Positions 6,261 to 13,251 of a stretch of 17,365 nucleotides of DNA are shown piece by piece. A program made the position numbers and the translations under genes. How positions within the stretch are numbered: the stretch's first letter is position 1; every line of letters begins with the position of its first letter. This stretch comes from Methanosarcinales archaeon (lineage in GTDB: Archaea > Halobacteriota > Syntropharchaeia > Alkanophagales > Methanospirareceae). The notes beneath the pieces were generated by a model that worked only from the letters and a program-made list of their open reading frames with translations, ran no database searches and was not told the DNA's origin. Location of the stretch: the NCBI GenBank assembly GCA_025464645.1, contig JAODGF010000034.1, forward strand, positions 1 to 17,365. The letters run 5' to 3'.

Positions 6261-6421
6261 TTCATCACGCATTTTTTCGGCTGAGAAGCTATTACTTCAT
6301 CCATATAGCAATCCTCACACAGCTTAACGCCCTCGAACTCGTAAACATCGCCCGATATTGGCTTGCCACATTTTCCGCATTTTATATTTATATTTATGTT
6401 TGTCTTATCCTTCTTTCCCAT
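6257..6421 (-). CDS. Four-cysteine zinc-ribbon mini-protein
   Basis: 54 residues, ATG at 6419-6421, TGA at 6257-6259. The core is C15-x-x-C18 in KCGKCGKPISGDVYEFEG and C35-x-x-C38 in LCEDCYMDEV, a treble-clef or LIM-like zinc or metal site with 16 residues between pairs. An additional cysteine lies near the C-terminus (KKCVMK). The gene starts eight bases after the ferredoxin stop and overlaps the next gene by ATGA, so it is translated as part of the same operon. Possibly a metal-delivery or regulatory partner of the ferredoxin and CooC; that link is context only. Confidence 0.7.
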   Translation of the reverse strand: MGKKDKTNININIKCGKCGKPISGDVYEFEGVKLCEDCYMDEVIASQPKKCVMK

Positions 6422-6429
6422 TTTTATAA

Positions 6430-6798
6430 TTATAATTCTTCGATACTTCTTTCCATCTCTTCAAGTTGCGCCCTTATCCCCTTTAGCTGCACTTTTATCT
6501 CATCCAAATCCTCTTCTCTCTTTAAAGTTTGGAATGAATACGGAATCATTCTAATTGCACCTCGCGGGCAAGTCCTCATGCAGATAGTGCAGCAGATGCA
6601 TCTGTTAATATCTATTACTGCTTTTTTATTATGTATGGGGCTCAATGTTTCTTTGCTAAAGCTTTCTTTTTGAAAGAAAGATTTTTTACCAACCATTCTA
6701 ATTGCACCTGTCCAGCAAGCTTCGGTGCACTTTCCACACCCTATACATAGATTTTCATCAACAAATGCCTTCCATATTAATGGCGATGATTGTTGCAT
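6430..6798 (-). CDS. 2x[4Fe-4S] ferredoxin with a C-terminal coiled coil
   Basis: 122 residues. Cluster one: C18-x2-C21-x2-C24-x3-C28 (CIGCGKCTEAC), with tryptophan where proline usually follows. Cluster two: C67-x2-C70-x2-C73-x3-C77-P (CICCTICMRTCPRGAI). The spacer between clusters is 39 residues, longer than in classic bacterial-type ferredoxins, with a Lys/Phe/Ser-rich insertion at about 37-60. Residues 93-122 form a charged coiled coil (EDLDEIKVQLKGIRAQLEEM), suggesting it docks on a partner. Cytoplasmic electron carrier or cluster donor. It heads the operon with zinc-ribbon, helical protein and cooC. A TTATAAAA lies only about 6-13 bases before this ATG, too near for a promoter of this start, so either the start or that box is misread. 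Confidence 0.85.
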   Translation of the reverse strand: MQQSSPLIWKAFVDENLCIGCGKCTEACWTGAIRMVGKKSFFQKESFSKETLSPIHNKKAVIDINRCICCTICMRTCPRGAIRMIPYSFQTLKREEDLDEIKVQLKGIRAQLEEMERSIEEL

Positions 6799-6808
6799 GC
6801 TTCTTTTA

Positions 6809-6834
6809 TAACCCCTCAGATTACACAGATTTCA
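6809..6834. repeat. Short dispersed-repeat-like sequence, copy A
   Basis: TAACCCCTCAGATTACACAG followed by ATTTCA. It aligns with 8777-8802 at about 20 of 26 positions. It lies in the 222-base spacer between the divergent ferredoxin operon and guaA. Sequences of this kind (AACCACAGATTACACAGATT) are common as intergenic repeats in many prokaryotic genomes; family membership is from memory. Confidence 0.4.
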
Positions 6835-6950
6835 ACGAGGAAATAATAATAGGATTGCCATTTAAATTAATTCTTTCAACAATAAAAATCCGTAAATAGA
6901 GTGACTTGTAAAAACCCAAAATCAAAATCGCAAAAGATTTTTTGACTGTG

Positions 6951-6962
6951 AATATATTATAA
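6951..6962 (+). promoter_or_regulatory. Putative TATA box of the guaA-hisF unit
   Basis: AATATATTATAA, about 60-70 bases upstream of the guaA ATG, allowing a leader of about 30-40 bases that contains a GAGGAGAT motif at about 6999-7006. Nothing else coding is seen in 6799-7020. Confidence 0.4.
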
Positions 6963-7020
6963 GAATAAGAAGATAGCAGACATTAATTAAGTATTGGCGA
7001 GGAGATAAAAGTGAAAAAAA

Positions 7021-7953
7021 ATGTTTGAGCCAGAAAAGTTTATACAAAGACAGGTTCAGGAGGTAAGAGAAAGGATAGGGGATGGGAAGGCAGTCATAGC
7101 GGTTTCGGGTGGCGTTGATTCCACCGTTTGTGCCGTTCTCACGCATCGCGCGGTAGGAGACCGATTGATAGCGGCTTTCATTGACGATGGATTGATGCGT
7201 GAAGGCGAAGCAGAACAAGTGATAAACTTTTTCAAAGCGAGGGAAATGAATGCAAAGCTGGTGGATGCCGCTGATGATTTCTTTGATGCCCTGAAAGGAA
7301 TTGTTGATCCCGAGGAGAAGAGGAAAGCATTTAGAAACACGTTCTACGCGGTGCTCGCAAGAGTTGTGCGAGAGGAAAACGCTAATTATTTAGTGCAGGG
7401 AACAATAGCAGCAGACGTTGTGGAAACGGTGAAAGGAATCAAGACACAGCACAACATTCTTGAGCAGATAGGCATTGACCCTGGAAGTTATGGACTAACC
7501 ATTGTTGAGCCTTTGCGGGAACTATACAAACACGAAGTAAGAGAAGTTGCCAGGAGTTTGGGGTTGCCCGCAGAGTTTTCAGAGCGCCCTCCTTTCCCCG
7601 GTCCCGGACTTGCTACGAGGATACTTGGTGAAGTGACGCCTGAACGTGTAGAGGTAGAAAGAAGAGCAACGAAGATAGTAGAAGAGGAAACTTCTGAAAT
7701 CGAGTCATTCCAGAGTATGGCGGTTTTGATGAACGACAGGGCTACCGGGATCAGAGAAGGGAAAAGAGCGTTTGGCTACATAATCGCTGTTAGACTGGTC
7801 AACAGCAAGGATGCCATTACGGCAGAGGCGGTTAATGTTCCCTGGGAAGTCTTAAAGAGGATAGAAAAGAGGATTACGACTGAAATCCCGGAAGTTGTGC
7901 ACGTGCTTTATTCGCTAACTGATAAGCCACCGGCAACGATAGAGTTTCAATAG
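7021..7953 (+). CDS. guaAb: GMP synthase subunit B (ATP pyrophosphatase/amidation subunit)
   Basis: 310 residues, the usual length of the archaeal split enzyme; the glutaminase subunit is a separate gene, not in the window. It adenylates XMP and aminates it to GMP with ammonia from the partner. PP-loop SGGVDST at 29-35 binds ATP; QGTIAADVVE (126-135) and RPPFPGPGLATRIL (189-202) are family signatures, and the C-terminal dimerisation domain ends with the XMP-binding tail (SLTDKPPATIEFQ). ATG at 7021 agrees with the conserved MFEPEKFI start. hisF follows 12 bases later: HisF releases AICAR, which feeds IMP synthesis upstream of GMP, so the pair couples histidine and purine flow. Confidence 0.95.
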   Translation: MFEPEKFIQRQVQEVRERIGDGKAVIAVSGGVDSTVCAVLTHRAVGDRLIAAFIDDGLMREGEAEQVINFFKAREMNAKLVDAADDFFDALKGIVDPEEKRKAFRNTFYAVLARVVREENANYLVQGTIAADVVETVKGIKTQHNILEQIGIDPGSYGLTIVEPLRELYKHEVREVARSLGLPAEFSERPPFPGPGLATRILGEVTPERVEVERRATKIVEEETSEIESFQSMAVLMNDRATGIREGKRAFGYIIAVRLVNSKDAITAEAVNVPWEVLKRIEKRITTEIPEVVHVLYSLTDKPPATIEFQ

Positions 7954-7965
7954 GAGAAAAAAGAA

Positions 7966-8769
7966 ATGACAAAACGGATTATTCCTTGTCTTGATACAAC
8001 ATTCGATGAGCAGGGTAAGGCAGTGGTTGTTAAGGGAATAGAATTTGAGCAACTCAGATATGCAGGGGACCCGGTCGAACTCGCAAGGCAATACGATGCC
8101 CAGGGGGCCGATGAACTCGTTTTCCTTGATATTTCCGCGTCCGTCGAGAGAAGGGACACGATGGTCTCAATGGTAGAGAAGATAGCCGAGCAAGTATCCA
8201 TTCCCTTATGTGTGGGTGGAGGAATAAAGAGCATAGCGGATTTTGAAAAGGTTTTTGATGCGGGCGCTGACAAGGCAGGGATAAACACAGCAGCAGTTAA
8301 GAATCCAGAGTTAATAAAAGAAGCAGCAGAGAAGTTTGGAAACCGTATTGTGGTTGCAATTGACTGCAAGCGGAAGTATGAGGATGCTGCAGGCAAAACA
8401 CTGGTGCAATTGGAAGACGGAAGAAGTGCCTGGTACGATGTCGTAATCTACGGAGGGCGCGAGTACACCGGAATTGATGCAATAAAGTGGGCGAAGGAGG
8501 TGCAGGCACTCGGAGCTGCGGAGATATTGCTAACATCTAAGGATAGAGATGGTACAACAGATGGGTATGACATCCCCATAACAAAAGCAATTGCTGAAGC
8601 TGTGGACATTCCTGTAATTGCCTCTGGTGGTGTCGGGACTTTAGAGCACATTTACGAGGGGTTTGTTAATGGCGCGGATGCATGCCTGGCAGCGAGTATT
8701 TTCCATTACGGGACGTATACGGTTGGCGAGATAAAGGATTATCTGAGGGAGAAGGGTATAAAGCTATGA
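7966..8769 (+). CDS. hisF: Imidazole glycerol phosphate synthase cyclase subunit HisF
   Basis: 267 residues, a (beta/alpha)8 barrel. It combines PRFAR with ammonia delivered by the HisH glutaminase to give imidazole glycerol phosphate and AICAR in histidine synthesis. The general acid/base aspartates are present: D10 in RIIPCLD and D133 in VVAIDCKRK. Phosphate-binding loops are seen at CVGGGIKS (82-89) and PVIASGGVG near residues 220-228. Complete, starting at ATG 7966 shortly after guaA. No hisH is in the window. Confidence 0.96.
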   Translation: MTKRIIPCLDTTFDEQGKAVVVKGIEFEQLRYAGDPVELARQYDAQGADELVFLDISASVERRDTMVSMVEKIAEQVSIPLCVGGGIKSIADFEKVFDAGADKAGINTAAVKNPELIKEAAEKFGNRIVVAIDCKRKYEDAAGKTLVQLEDGRSAWYDVVIYGGREYTGIDAIKWAKEVQALGAAEILLTSKDRDGTTDGYDIPITKAIAEAVDIPVIASGGVGTLEHIYEGFVNGADACLAASIFHYGTYTVGEIKDYLREKGIKL

Positions 8770-8776
8770 CTTGTAT

Positions 8777-8802
8777 TAACCACGCGATTGCACAGATTTT
8801 CA
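8777..8802. repeat. Short dispersed-repeat-like sequence, copy B
   Basis: TAACCACGCGATTGCACAGA then TTTTCA, starting eight bases after the hisF stop. It resembles 6809-6834. Just downstream (8829-8850) three imperfect units of AAATCCTA/AAATCCG/AAATCCTA occur. Together they make up most of the 145-base spacer before the next gene. Confidence 0.45.
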
Positions 8803-8828
8803 GTAACTGTTCAATATCTTGCGGGTTA

Positions 8829-8850
8829 AAATCCTAAATCCGAAATCCTA
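8829..8850. repeat. Three short tandem units AAATCC(T)A/G
   Basis: AAATCCTA, AAATCCG and AAATCCTA follow one another between hisF and the AAA_14 ATPase gene. Too short for certainty; possibly part of the same intergenic element as 8777-8802. Confidence 0.4.
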
Positions 8851-8878
8851 AACAATAATTTTAGAACATAGTAATATC

Positions 8879-8896
8879 CGAAAAAATTAAATATTA
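8879..8896 (+). promoter_or_regulatory. Putative BRE/TATA promoter of the AAA_14 ATPase gene
   Basis: CGAAAAAATTAAATATTA places a purine-rich BRE-like run directly before an AT box (TTAAATAT, about 8887-8894), 21-28 bases before the ATG at 8915. This spacing implies a leaderless or nearly leaderless message. Confidence 0.5.
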
Positions 8897-8914
8897 GGAC
8901 ACTATACTATAATT

Positions 8915-10177
8915 ATGGAAATCATAGATTTTAACCCGTGGTGGGAAACCGGAGCAATAGATAGGGATACCGCGTCAATGAAGAGGCGCGACCTTTTTAC
9001 AGCGCTTAAGGAAAGCTTAGAAGCGCGATTTATCGAGATAATCATTGGTTTGAGAAGAGTAGGAAAAACGGTGCTCATGCACCAGCTTATTGCCCATCTG
9101 CTGAATAACGGAATAGATGCGAAGCGGATTTTTTACTACTCCTTCGATATCGAGAGAAAAGACCTGAACAAGGTAATTACCGAGTATGAAGCGAAGATAT
9201 TACACGGTAAAATAAAGGATAAGCAAGTTTTTCTCTTCTTCGATGAGATACACAAGTTAGAAGATTGGGAGAACAAGGTTAAAGTTCTATACGACCTGAA
9301 CCCGGGGGTAAAGCTGGTCCTTTCCGGTTCAGCATCGTTAAATTTAATGCGGAGGAGCAGGGAAAGTTTGGCGGGGAGGGCAAGATTTCACTATCTTCCT
9401 CCATTAAGCTTTAAGGAATTTCTTAAGTTCCGTAGTGAGAAAATACCGGAGCGTGAGGAATTCGAGGTATACCGGCGAAAGCTTGAGATACGGCTTGCAG
9501 AGTTTATGTACAAGGGATTTCCAGAAACCATAGAAATGGAAGAGCGGGAAGCGCGTGAATATGTACGAGAACTCATCGCAGAGCGAATAATTTACCGCGA
9601 TATACCGGAGACATTCAGGATAGAAGATTTTGAAATTGTTAGAATCTTGGCAGACTACATATTTAAAAATCCAGGTATTATTTTAAATATTGAGTCTCTT
9701 TCACGCGACTTGGGACGGCATAAGAAGACAATAAGGAACGCTTTGAACTATTTAGAACTATCTTTTCTGATAAAACGTGTTAGCAATTTGAGAGGTAGTT
9801 TTTTGAGCACGAGTAGAAAGAACAGAAAAGGATACCCTTTACACCCTGCTCTATCGCAGAGCAAGGATGAGGATGTGAATTTGGAATGCCTGGTCAGGAG
9901 TGAGACAAATGCGGAATGCTACTGGCGAAAGCAGAATTACGAGGTGGATTTTGTTCTGAAGAACGAGAAGGTAATCCCGATAGAAGTAAAAAACAAAGAG
10001 CGAATAACTAAAAGGGACTTGAAGGGGTTACTTAAGTTCTGCTCAATCGTGGGAATAAAGGAGGGGTTTGTTGTTTGCCGTGGTGGTGATAAAAGAAATA
10101 TAGAGGCAGACGGGGTTAGAATAAAGATAGTGCCGGTAAGTAGATTTTTATCTGTGCAAAAAATAATGATTATTTAA
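8915..10177 (+). CDS. AAA_14/DUF4143 family ATPase
   Basis: 420 residues, full length. N-terminal AAA_14 ATPase: Walker A GLRRVGKT at 45-52, Walker B VFLFFDEIHK at 105-114, sensor LVLSGSASLN at 135-143, and LPPLSFKEFL after the ATPase core. Middle: a winged-helix-like segment with NIESLSRDLGRHKKTIRNAL. C-terminal DUF4143: YWRKQNYEVDFVLKNEKVIP then IEVKNK, a PD-(D/E)XK-like fold with D and E-x-K, near residues 340-370. Such proteins are abundant in archaea with multiple paralogues per genome and no firm role; roles in toxin or mobile systems have been proposed. It is followed 17 bases later by the short DUF433 ORF. Confidence 0.88.
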   Translation: MEIIDFNPWWETGAIDRDTASMKRRDLFTALKESLEARFIEIIIGLRRVGKTVLMHQLIAHLLNNGIDAKRIFYYSFDIERKDLNKVITEYEAKILHGKIKDKQVFLFFDEIHKLEDWENKVKVLYDLNPGVKLVLSGSASLNLMRRSRESLAGRARFHYLPPLSFKEFLKFRSEKIPEREEFEVYRRKLEIRLAEFMYKGFPETIEMEEREAREYVRELIAERIIYRDIPETFRIEDFEIVRILADYIFKNPGIILNIESLSRDLGRHKKTIRNALNYLELSFLIKRVSNLRGSFLSTSRKNRKGYPLHPALSQSKDEDVNLECLVRSETNAECYWRKQNYEVDFVLKNEKVIPIEVKNKERITKRDLKGLLKFCSIVGIKEGFVVCRGGDKRNIEADGVRIKIVPVSRFLSVQKIMII

Positions 10178-10194
10178 TACAGAGGTAAAAGGCA

Positions 10195-10347
10195 ATGATA
10201 AAAGAATGGAGGGATTTTATCAAATCGGATGGCACGAGGGTCACAGTGGAATTAATATTGGAAAAGCTTGCAGCAGGTGAAACTGTTGAGCAAATACTCG
10301 ATGAGCATCCTCGTCTGACAAAGGAAAGGGTTTATGCCGGCTTATGA
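10195..10347 (+). CDS. Short DUF433-type protein, probably C-terminally truncated
   Basis: 50 residues, ATG at 10195 with AGAGGTAAAAGG before it, TGA at 10345-10347. The sequence GTRVTVELILEKLAAGETVE then QILDEHPRLTKERVYAGL is the DUF433 helix-turn-helix, normally about 70-80 residues and often the antitoxin partner of a DUF5615 PIN-like toxin. The usual last helix (A-L-x-Y-A...) is missing, and there is no DUF5615 gene downstream; instead the gene ends inside the convergent coiled-coil gene with a six-base overlap. It may be an orphan antitoxin or a remnant. Confidence 0.65.
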   Translation: MIKEWRDFIKSDGTRVTVELILEKLAAGETVEQILDEHPRLTKERVYAGL

Positions 10348-11628
10348 TTTTAACTTAACATCAACCGGCTTACCTGCAATCTCTTCCAAAATCTCAGACA
10401 AAAACCTCTCTTTCTCTATAAGTTCCTCTTTCAACGAAACCAGATGTCTTTTTGCGCGCTCTATTTCCTCTCGTAAACGAGTAAGTTTGCTCTTATCCGA
10501 AGCAATTGATCTCTCGACCTCTTCTCTATCTTTGAGTATCGTAATAGTCGAAAGCTTGCCTTTGACCTCTTCAATTCTCGATTGTAACTCATCATGTTTT
10601 CCTTTTATCGAGGATAAATCGCTATTTAACAGATGGTCTATCCATTTCAGTGTCGTATCTCGCTTTCGCTCCTTCAGGATAGAGGCATCTCCTCCGATTA
10701 CATTCCTTATAGAGAGTAGGAATTCGTTTATATCTTCGCCAAGCGCTCGAATGGGCGATGACAGGATGGAAGATACTGCTCTTCTCTCTTCAGGAGTGAG
10801 AGTGTACCGCCCAGTTTCGTCCTGCTTCTTTAACAGGTTGAGTGCTTTGTTAATTGGAGCGAACAATTTACCGGCATTCGATTCGAGCGTATTTAATTCC
10901 TCCTCCAGGGAACACAATTCTGTTTCGAGTTCTTTGAACCGCATCCACTCTTCCTGTTCTTCAATCGCGCTTAATCTCTTCCCTTCTATTTCGATTCGCT
11001 TTTCGAGTCCCGAGCACTCTTCTTCATCATCACAAACTTTCTCTTCTTCTTTTTCTATTCTTGATTTTAGCTCTTTTATATCCTCTATTATCTCTGGTAC
11101 TCGTTCTAAATTCATAATCTGGCTCTCTTTACCCTTCAAGGGCGTGATAAGTTGGTCAAGCGCGGTTTTTAATTGATTCAGGTCTGCAACAACTTCCTTT
11201 ACTTCTTCTGGAAACAGTGAGCGAACATAGTAGATTGTCTTAGAAGATTTATCAAAAACAAAGTTTATACTCGCGGTAGTTGCTTCATAAAAAGACAAAA
11301 CTGTTTTATAATCGGTTTGCGCAGGAATCAATACTTTTTCAATCAGCGAGTATAGATGTCTTACCATTTTATCGCGGTTTGACAACCCTATCTTTGCAAT
11401 CTGCACGGGCATAGTCTCATCTGGTTCGGCGTCCTGAAGCTCGGCGGTATGCTGTTTAAGCCTCTCACGTATATCTCTTATCTCCCCATATAGCTGGTCG
11501 GCATTTCTATTCAGACCATGAAATAGCGATTTCGACGCTGCTTCCAACCATCTATCTATTCCATCGAATGCAACTGTGGACGGTATTTCCTCCTTGCCAA
11601 AAATTCTATTCAACCACTTACGTTTCAT
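10342..11628 (-). CDS. Large coiled-coil protein of unknown function
   Basis: 428 residues from ATG 11628; a TTG at 11634 would add two. Not recognised. After a short basic head (KRKWLNRIFG) there is a mixed domain to about residue 165, with EVLIPAQ-like hydrophobic helix VLIPAQTDYKTVLSFYEATT and FVFDKSSKTIYYVRSLFPEE. Residues about 165-255 are a heptad-rich acidic coiled coil (EIIEDIKELKSRIEKEEEKV). A small central domain follows (256-330, with YTLTPEERRAVSSILSSPIR and FLLSIRNVIGG), then a second coil (340-420). No ATPase motif, signal peptide or membrane segment. A linker or scaffold protein is possible. It follows the exporter gene and is probably co-transcribed. Confidence 0.7.
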   Translation of the reverse strand: MKRKWLNRIFGKEEIPSTVAFDGIDRWLEAASKSLFHGLNRNADQLYGEIRDIRERLKQHTAELQDAEPDETMPVQIAKIGLSNRDKMVRHLYSLIEKVLIPAQTDYKTVLSFYEATTASINFVFDKSSKTIYYVRSLFPEEVKEVVADLNQLKTALDQLITPLKGKESQIMNLERVPEIIEDIKELKSRIEKEEEKVCDDEEECSGLEKRIEIEGKRLSAIEEQEEWMRFKELETELCSLEEELNTLESNAGKLFAPINKALNLLKKQDETGRYTLTPEERRAVSSILSSPIRALGEDINEFLLSIRNVIGGDASILKERKRDTTLKWIDHLLNSDLSSIKGKHDELQSRIEEVKGKLSTITILKDREEVERSIASDKSKLTRLREEIERAKRHLVSLKEELIEKERFLSEILEEIAGKPVDVKLKS

Positions 11629-11630
11629 CT

Positions 11631-12302
11631 TCAAAAGTATCCGGTTGCACCCTTAAGAAAGAACAAAACACCCAGAGCAATCAAAAAGAAAGCAATTACG
11701 AGCATCGTCAATTCGTATCGCTTTCCAACGAAGAAATTCTTGCCCTTAGCGAAAGAAAAGGAGACGAAAGAATACCAGGCAAAATCAGAAAGGAAATGCC
11801 CCAAAGTTACCAAAAATATGCCCATTAAAGCCATTTGTTCAAAGCCATTGAATAATACCGGGAAACCTATCCCCATCCACCAGGGTATAAAAGAAGGATT
11901 AAAAGCAGTAAGTAGAAAACCTGCTAAGATTGAACTGTTATACTTCGCTACTCGCATTTCACCCCTTATTTCATCTTCGCCTGAGCGTAGTTCCGCTGCC
12001 CCCTTAATAATAAATAAAGATATTAAGATGAGGGCAAAGCCTCCTGTTGCATATATCAAAGGTTCAAATTGACTGAAATAGCTTTTCATCAATTCAAGAC
12101 CTAAAACAACAAGCGCTACTATTAACGGGAATTCTACGGATATATGTCCAATTATAGCAAGTGGTCCGGACAACGCTCCTTTCTTCAATGTATCTGATAT
12201 GACAAAAGCAAAAAGCGGTCCTGGTATCAATGCCCCGCTCAGTCCTGTCAGAAATCCAATTCCTACCAGAGATATCCCGATGATAAAAGGTGAAGGTGAC
12301 AT
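11631..12302 (-). CDS. LysE-family transporter
   Basis: 223 residues. LysE/RhtB-type exporters move amino acids or related small molecules out of the cell by proton exchange. N-terminal GLSGALIPGPLFAFVISDTL (20-39) is the family signature with the conserved G-x-x-P-G-P; FNPSFIPWW (134-142) is the second signature, in the half-way helix. Six membrane helices are visible at about 6-34, 46-72, 83-103, 123-150, 156-182 and 197-217. Substrate unknown. Its stop lies two bases from the ATG of the coiled-coil gene. The start ATG at 12302 is the first in frame after an AT-rich spacer shared with the tRNA promoter. Confidence 0.85.
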   Translation of the reverse strand: MSPSPFIIGISLVGIGFLTGLSGALIPGPLFAFVISDTLKKGALSGPLAIIGHISVEFPLIVALVVLGLELMKSYFSQFEPLIYATGGFALILISLFIIKGAAELRSGEDEIRGEMRVAKYNSSILAGFLLTAFNPSFIPWWMGIGFPVLFNGFEQMALMGIFLVTLGHFLSDFAWYSFVSFSFAKGKNFFVGKRYELTMLVIAFFLIALGVLFFLKGATGYF

Positions 12303-12350
12303 TCTCTCAATTCAAATGTTCAATGTTTATTTATTATTCTCTTACTCATA

Positions 12351-12360
12351 TTTTATTTAT
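12351..12360 (+). promoter_or_regulatory. Putative TATA box of the tRNA-Ala/psmA/exosome unit
   Basis: TTTTATTTAT lies 25-34 bases before the first base of the tRNA, the standard archaeal distance for transcription that begins at or near the mature 5' end. No second box is visible between tRNA and psmA, so psmA may depend on it. Confidence 0.5.
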
Positions 12361-12384
12361 TGAATATCGTGGAGATAAAAGGCG

Positions 12385-12456
12385 GGGCTCGTAGCTCAGT
12401 GGAAGAGTGCCTCCTTCGCGAGGAGGAAGCCACGGGTTCAAATCCCGTCGAGTCCA
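12385..12456 (+). tRNA. tRNA-Ala, anticodon CGC
   Basis: Seventy-two bases folding as a full cloverleaf. Acceptor GGGCTCG pairs CGAGTCC with the G3:U70 wobble pair that marks alanine tRNAs; D stem GCTC/GAGT; anticodon stem CCTCC/GGAGG with loop TTCGCGA, giving anticodon CGC (12417-12419) for GCG codons; five-base variable loop AAGCC; T stem ACGGG/CCCGT with loop TTCAAAT. Discriminator A73; CCA is not encoded. No intron is seen. psmA starts 28 bases downstream. Confidence 0.97.
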
Positions 12457-12484
12457 TAGGTAATAAAGAAAAGAGGTGATGTGA

Positions 12485-13237
12485 ATGCAAATGATGCCAC
12501 AAATGGGTTATGACAGGGCAATAACGGTGTTCAGCCCTGACGGAAGGTTATTTCAGGTGGAATACGCGAGAGAAGCAGTAAAGAGAGGAACTACCGCTGT
12601 TGGAATAAAGGCGCAGGATGGTGTTGTGCTTTTGGTAGACAAGAGATTGACTTCTCGTCTGTTAGAAGGTGGTTCAGTAGAGAAGATATTTCAAATAGAC
12701 GAGCATATAGGTGCTGCAACTTCTGGATTGGTCGCAGACGCACGGATACTGGTAGATAGAGGTAGAGTAGAAGCGCAAATAAATAAAATCGTCTATGACG
12801 AAGCGATAGATGTGCAAACCTTAGCGAAGAAGATATGTGATTTTAAGCAAGCATACACTCAGATTGGTGGGCTCAGGCCTTTTGGGACCGCGTTACTGAT
12901 AGGAGGCGTGTATAATGGAGATAATTATTTGCTTGAGACCGACCCAAGCGGTGCATTGCTTGAATATAAGGCAACTGCGATAGGTTCTGGAAGGAGCATC
13001 GTAACTGAGATGCTTGAGGAGAAGTATAATGATGACATCTTGCTTGAAGATGCCATCTTGCTCGGTTTGGAGGCGTTGTATAAAGTAACAGAAGGGAAGA
13101 TAGACATAACAACCGTGGATGCAGGTCTTGCGGAATTAGAGAAGAAGAGATTTAGGATTTTGAGTGCCGAAGAGTTAGAGCCTTATATAACGAAAGTGAA
13201 GGAAAGTGAAGGGGGAAAACAAGGAAGGGAGAAATAG
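12485..13237 (+). CDS. psmA: Proteasome subunit alpha
   Basis: 250 residues. Forms the outer seven-membered rings of the 20S proteasome and gates entry to the beta-subunit chamber; no peptidase activity itself. The N-terminal signature YDRAITVFSPDGRLFQVEYA (9-28) with the gate residues at Y9-D10-R11 and the alpha-helix H0 is intact; RGTTAVGIKA and GLRPFGTALLIGG follow. GAGGTGAT lies five bases before the ATG at 12485, which decides this start over the in-frame ATGs after it. SBDS follows 14 bases later, the common archaeal order. Confidence 0.97.
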   Translation: MQMMPQMGYDRAITVFSPDGRLFQVEYAREAVKRGTTAVGIKAQDGVVLLVDKRLTSRLLEGGSVEKIFQIDEHIGAATSGLVADARILVDRGRVEAQINKIVYDEAIDVQTLAKKICDFKQAYTQIGGLRPFGTALLIGGVYNGDNYLLETDPSGALLEYKATAIGSGRSIVTEMLEEKYNDDILLEDAILLGLEALYKVTEGKIDITTVDAGLAELEKKRFRILSAEELEPYITKVKESEGGKQGREK

Positions 13238-13251
13238 GGCATAAACATAAA

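Noticed and set aside
6660..6690. Small inverted repeat CTTTC-TTTTT-GAAAG as a terminator
   Set aside because: It lies inside the ferredoxin coding region with only a five-base A/T-rich stem, and is better explained by codons of the Lys/Phe/Glu-rich insertion.
6922..7218. Minus-strand ORF of 98 residues across the guaA start
   Set aside because: Overlaps the start of guaA and an AT-rich promoter region; no motif.
10334..11176. Long plus-strand ORF of 280 residues, serine-rich
   Set aside because: It is the antisense shadow of the coiled-coil gene; Ser/Phe/Leu-rich composition is the complement of Glu/Lys-rich codons, and it has no domain.
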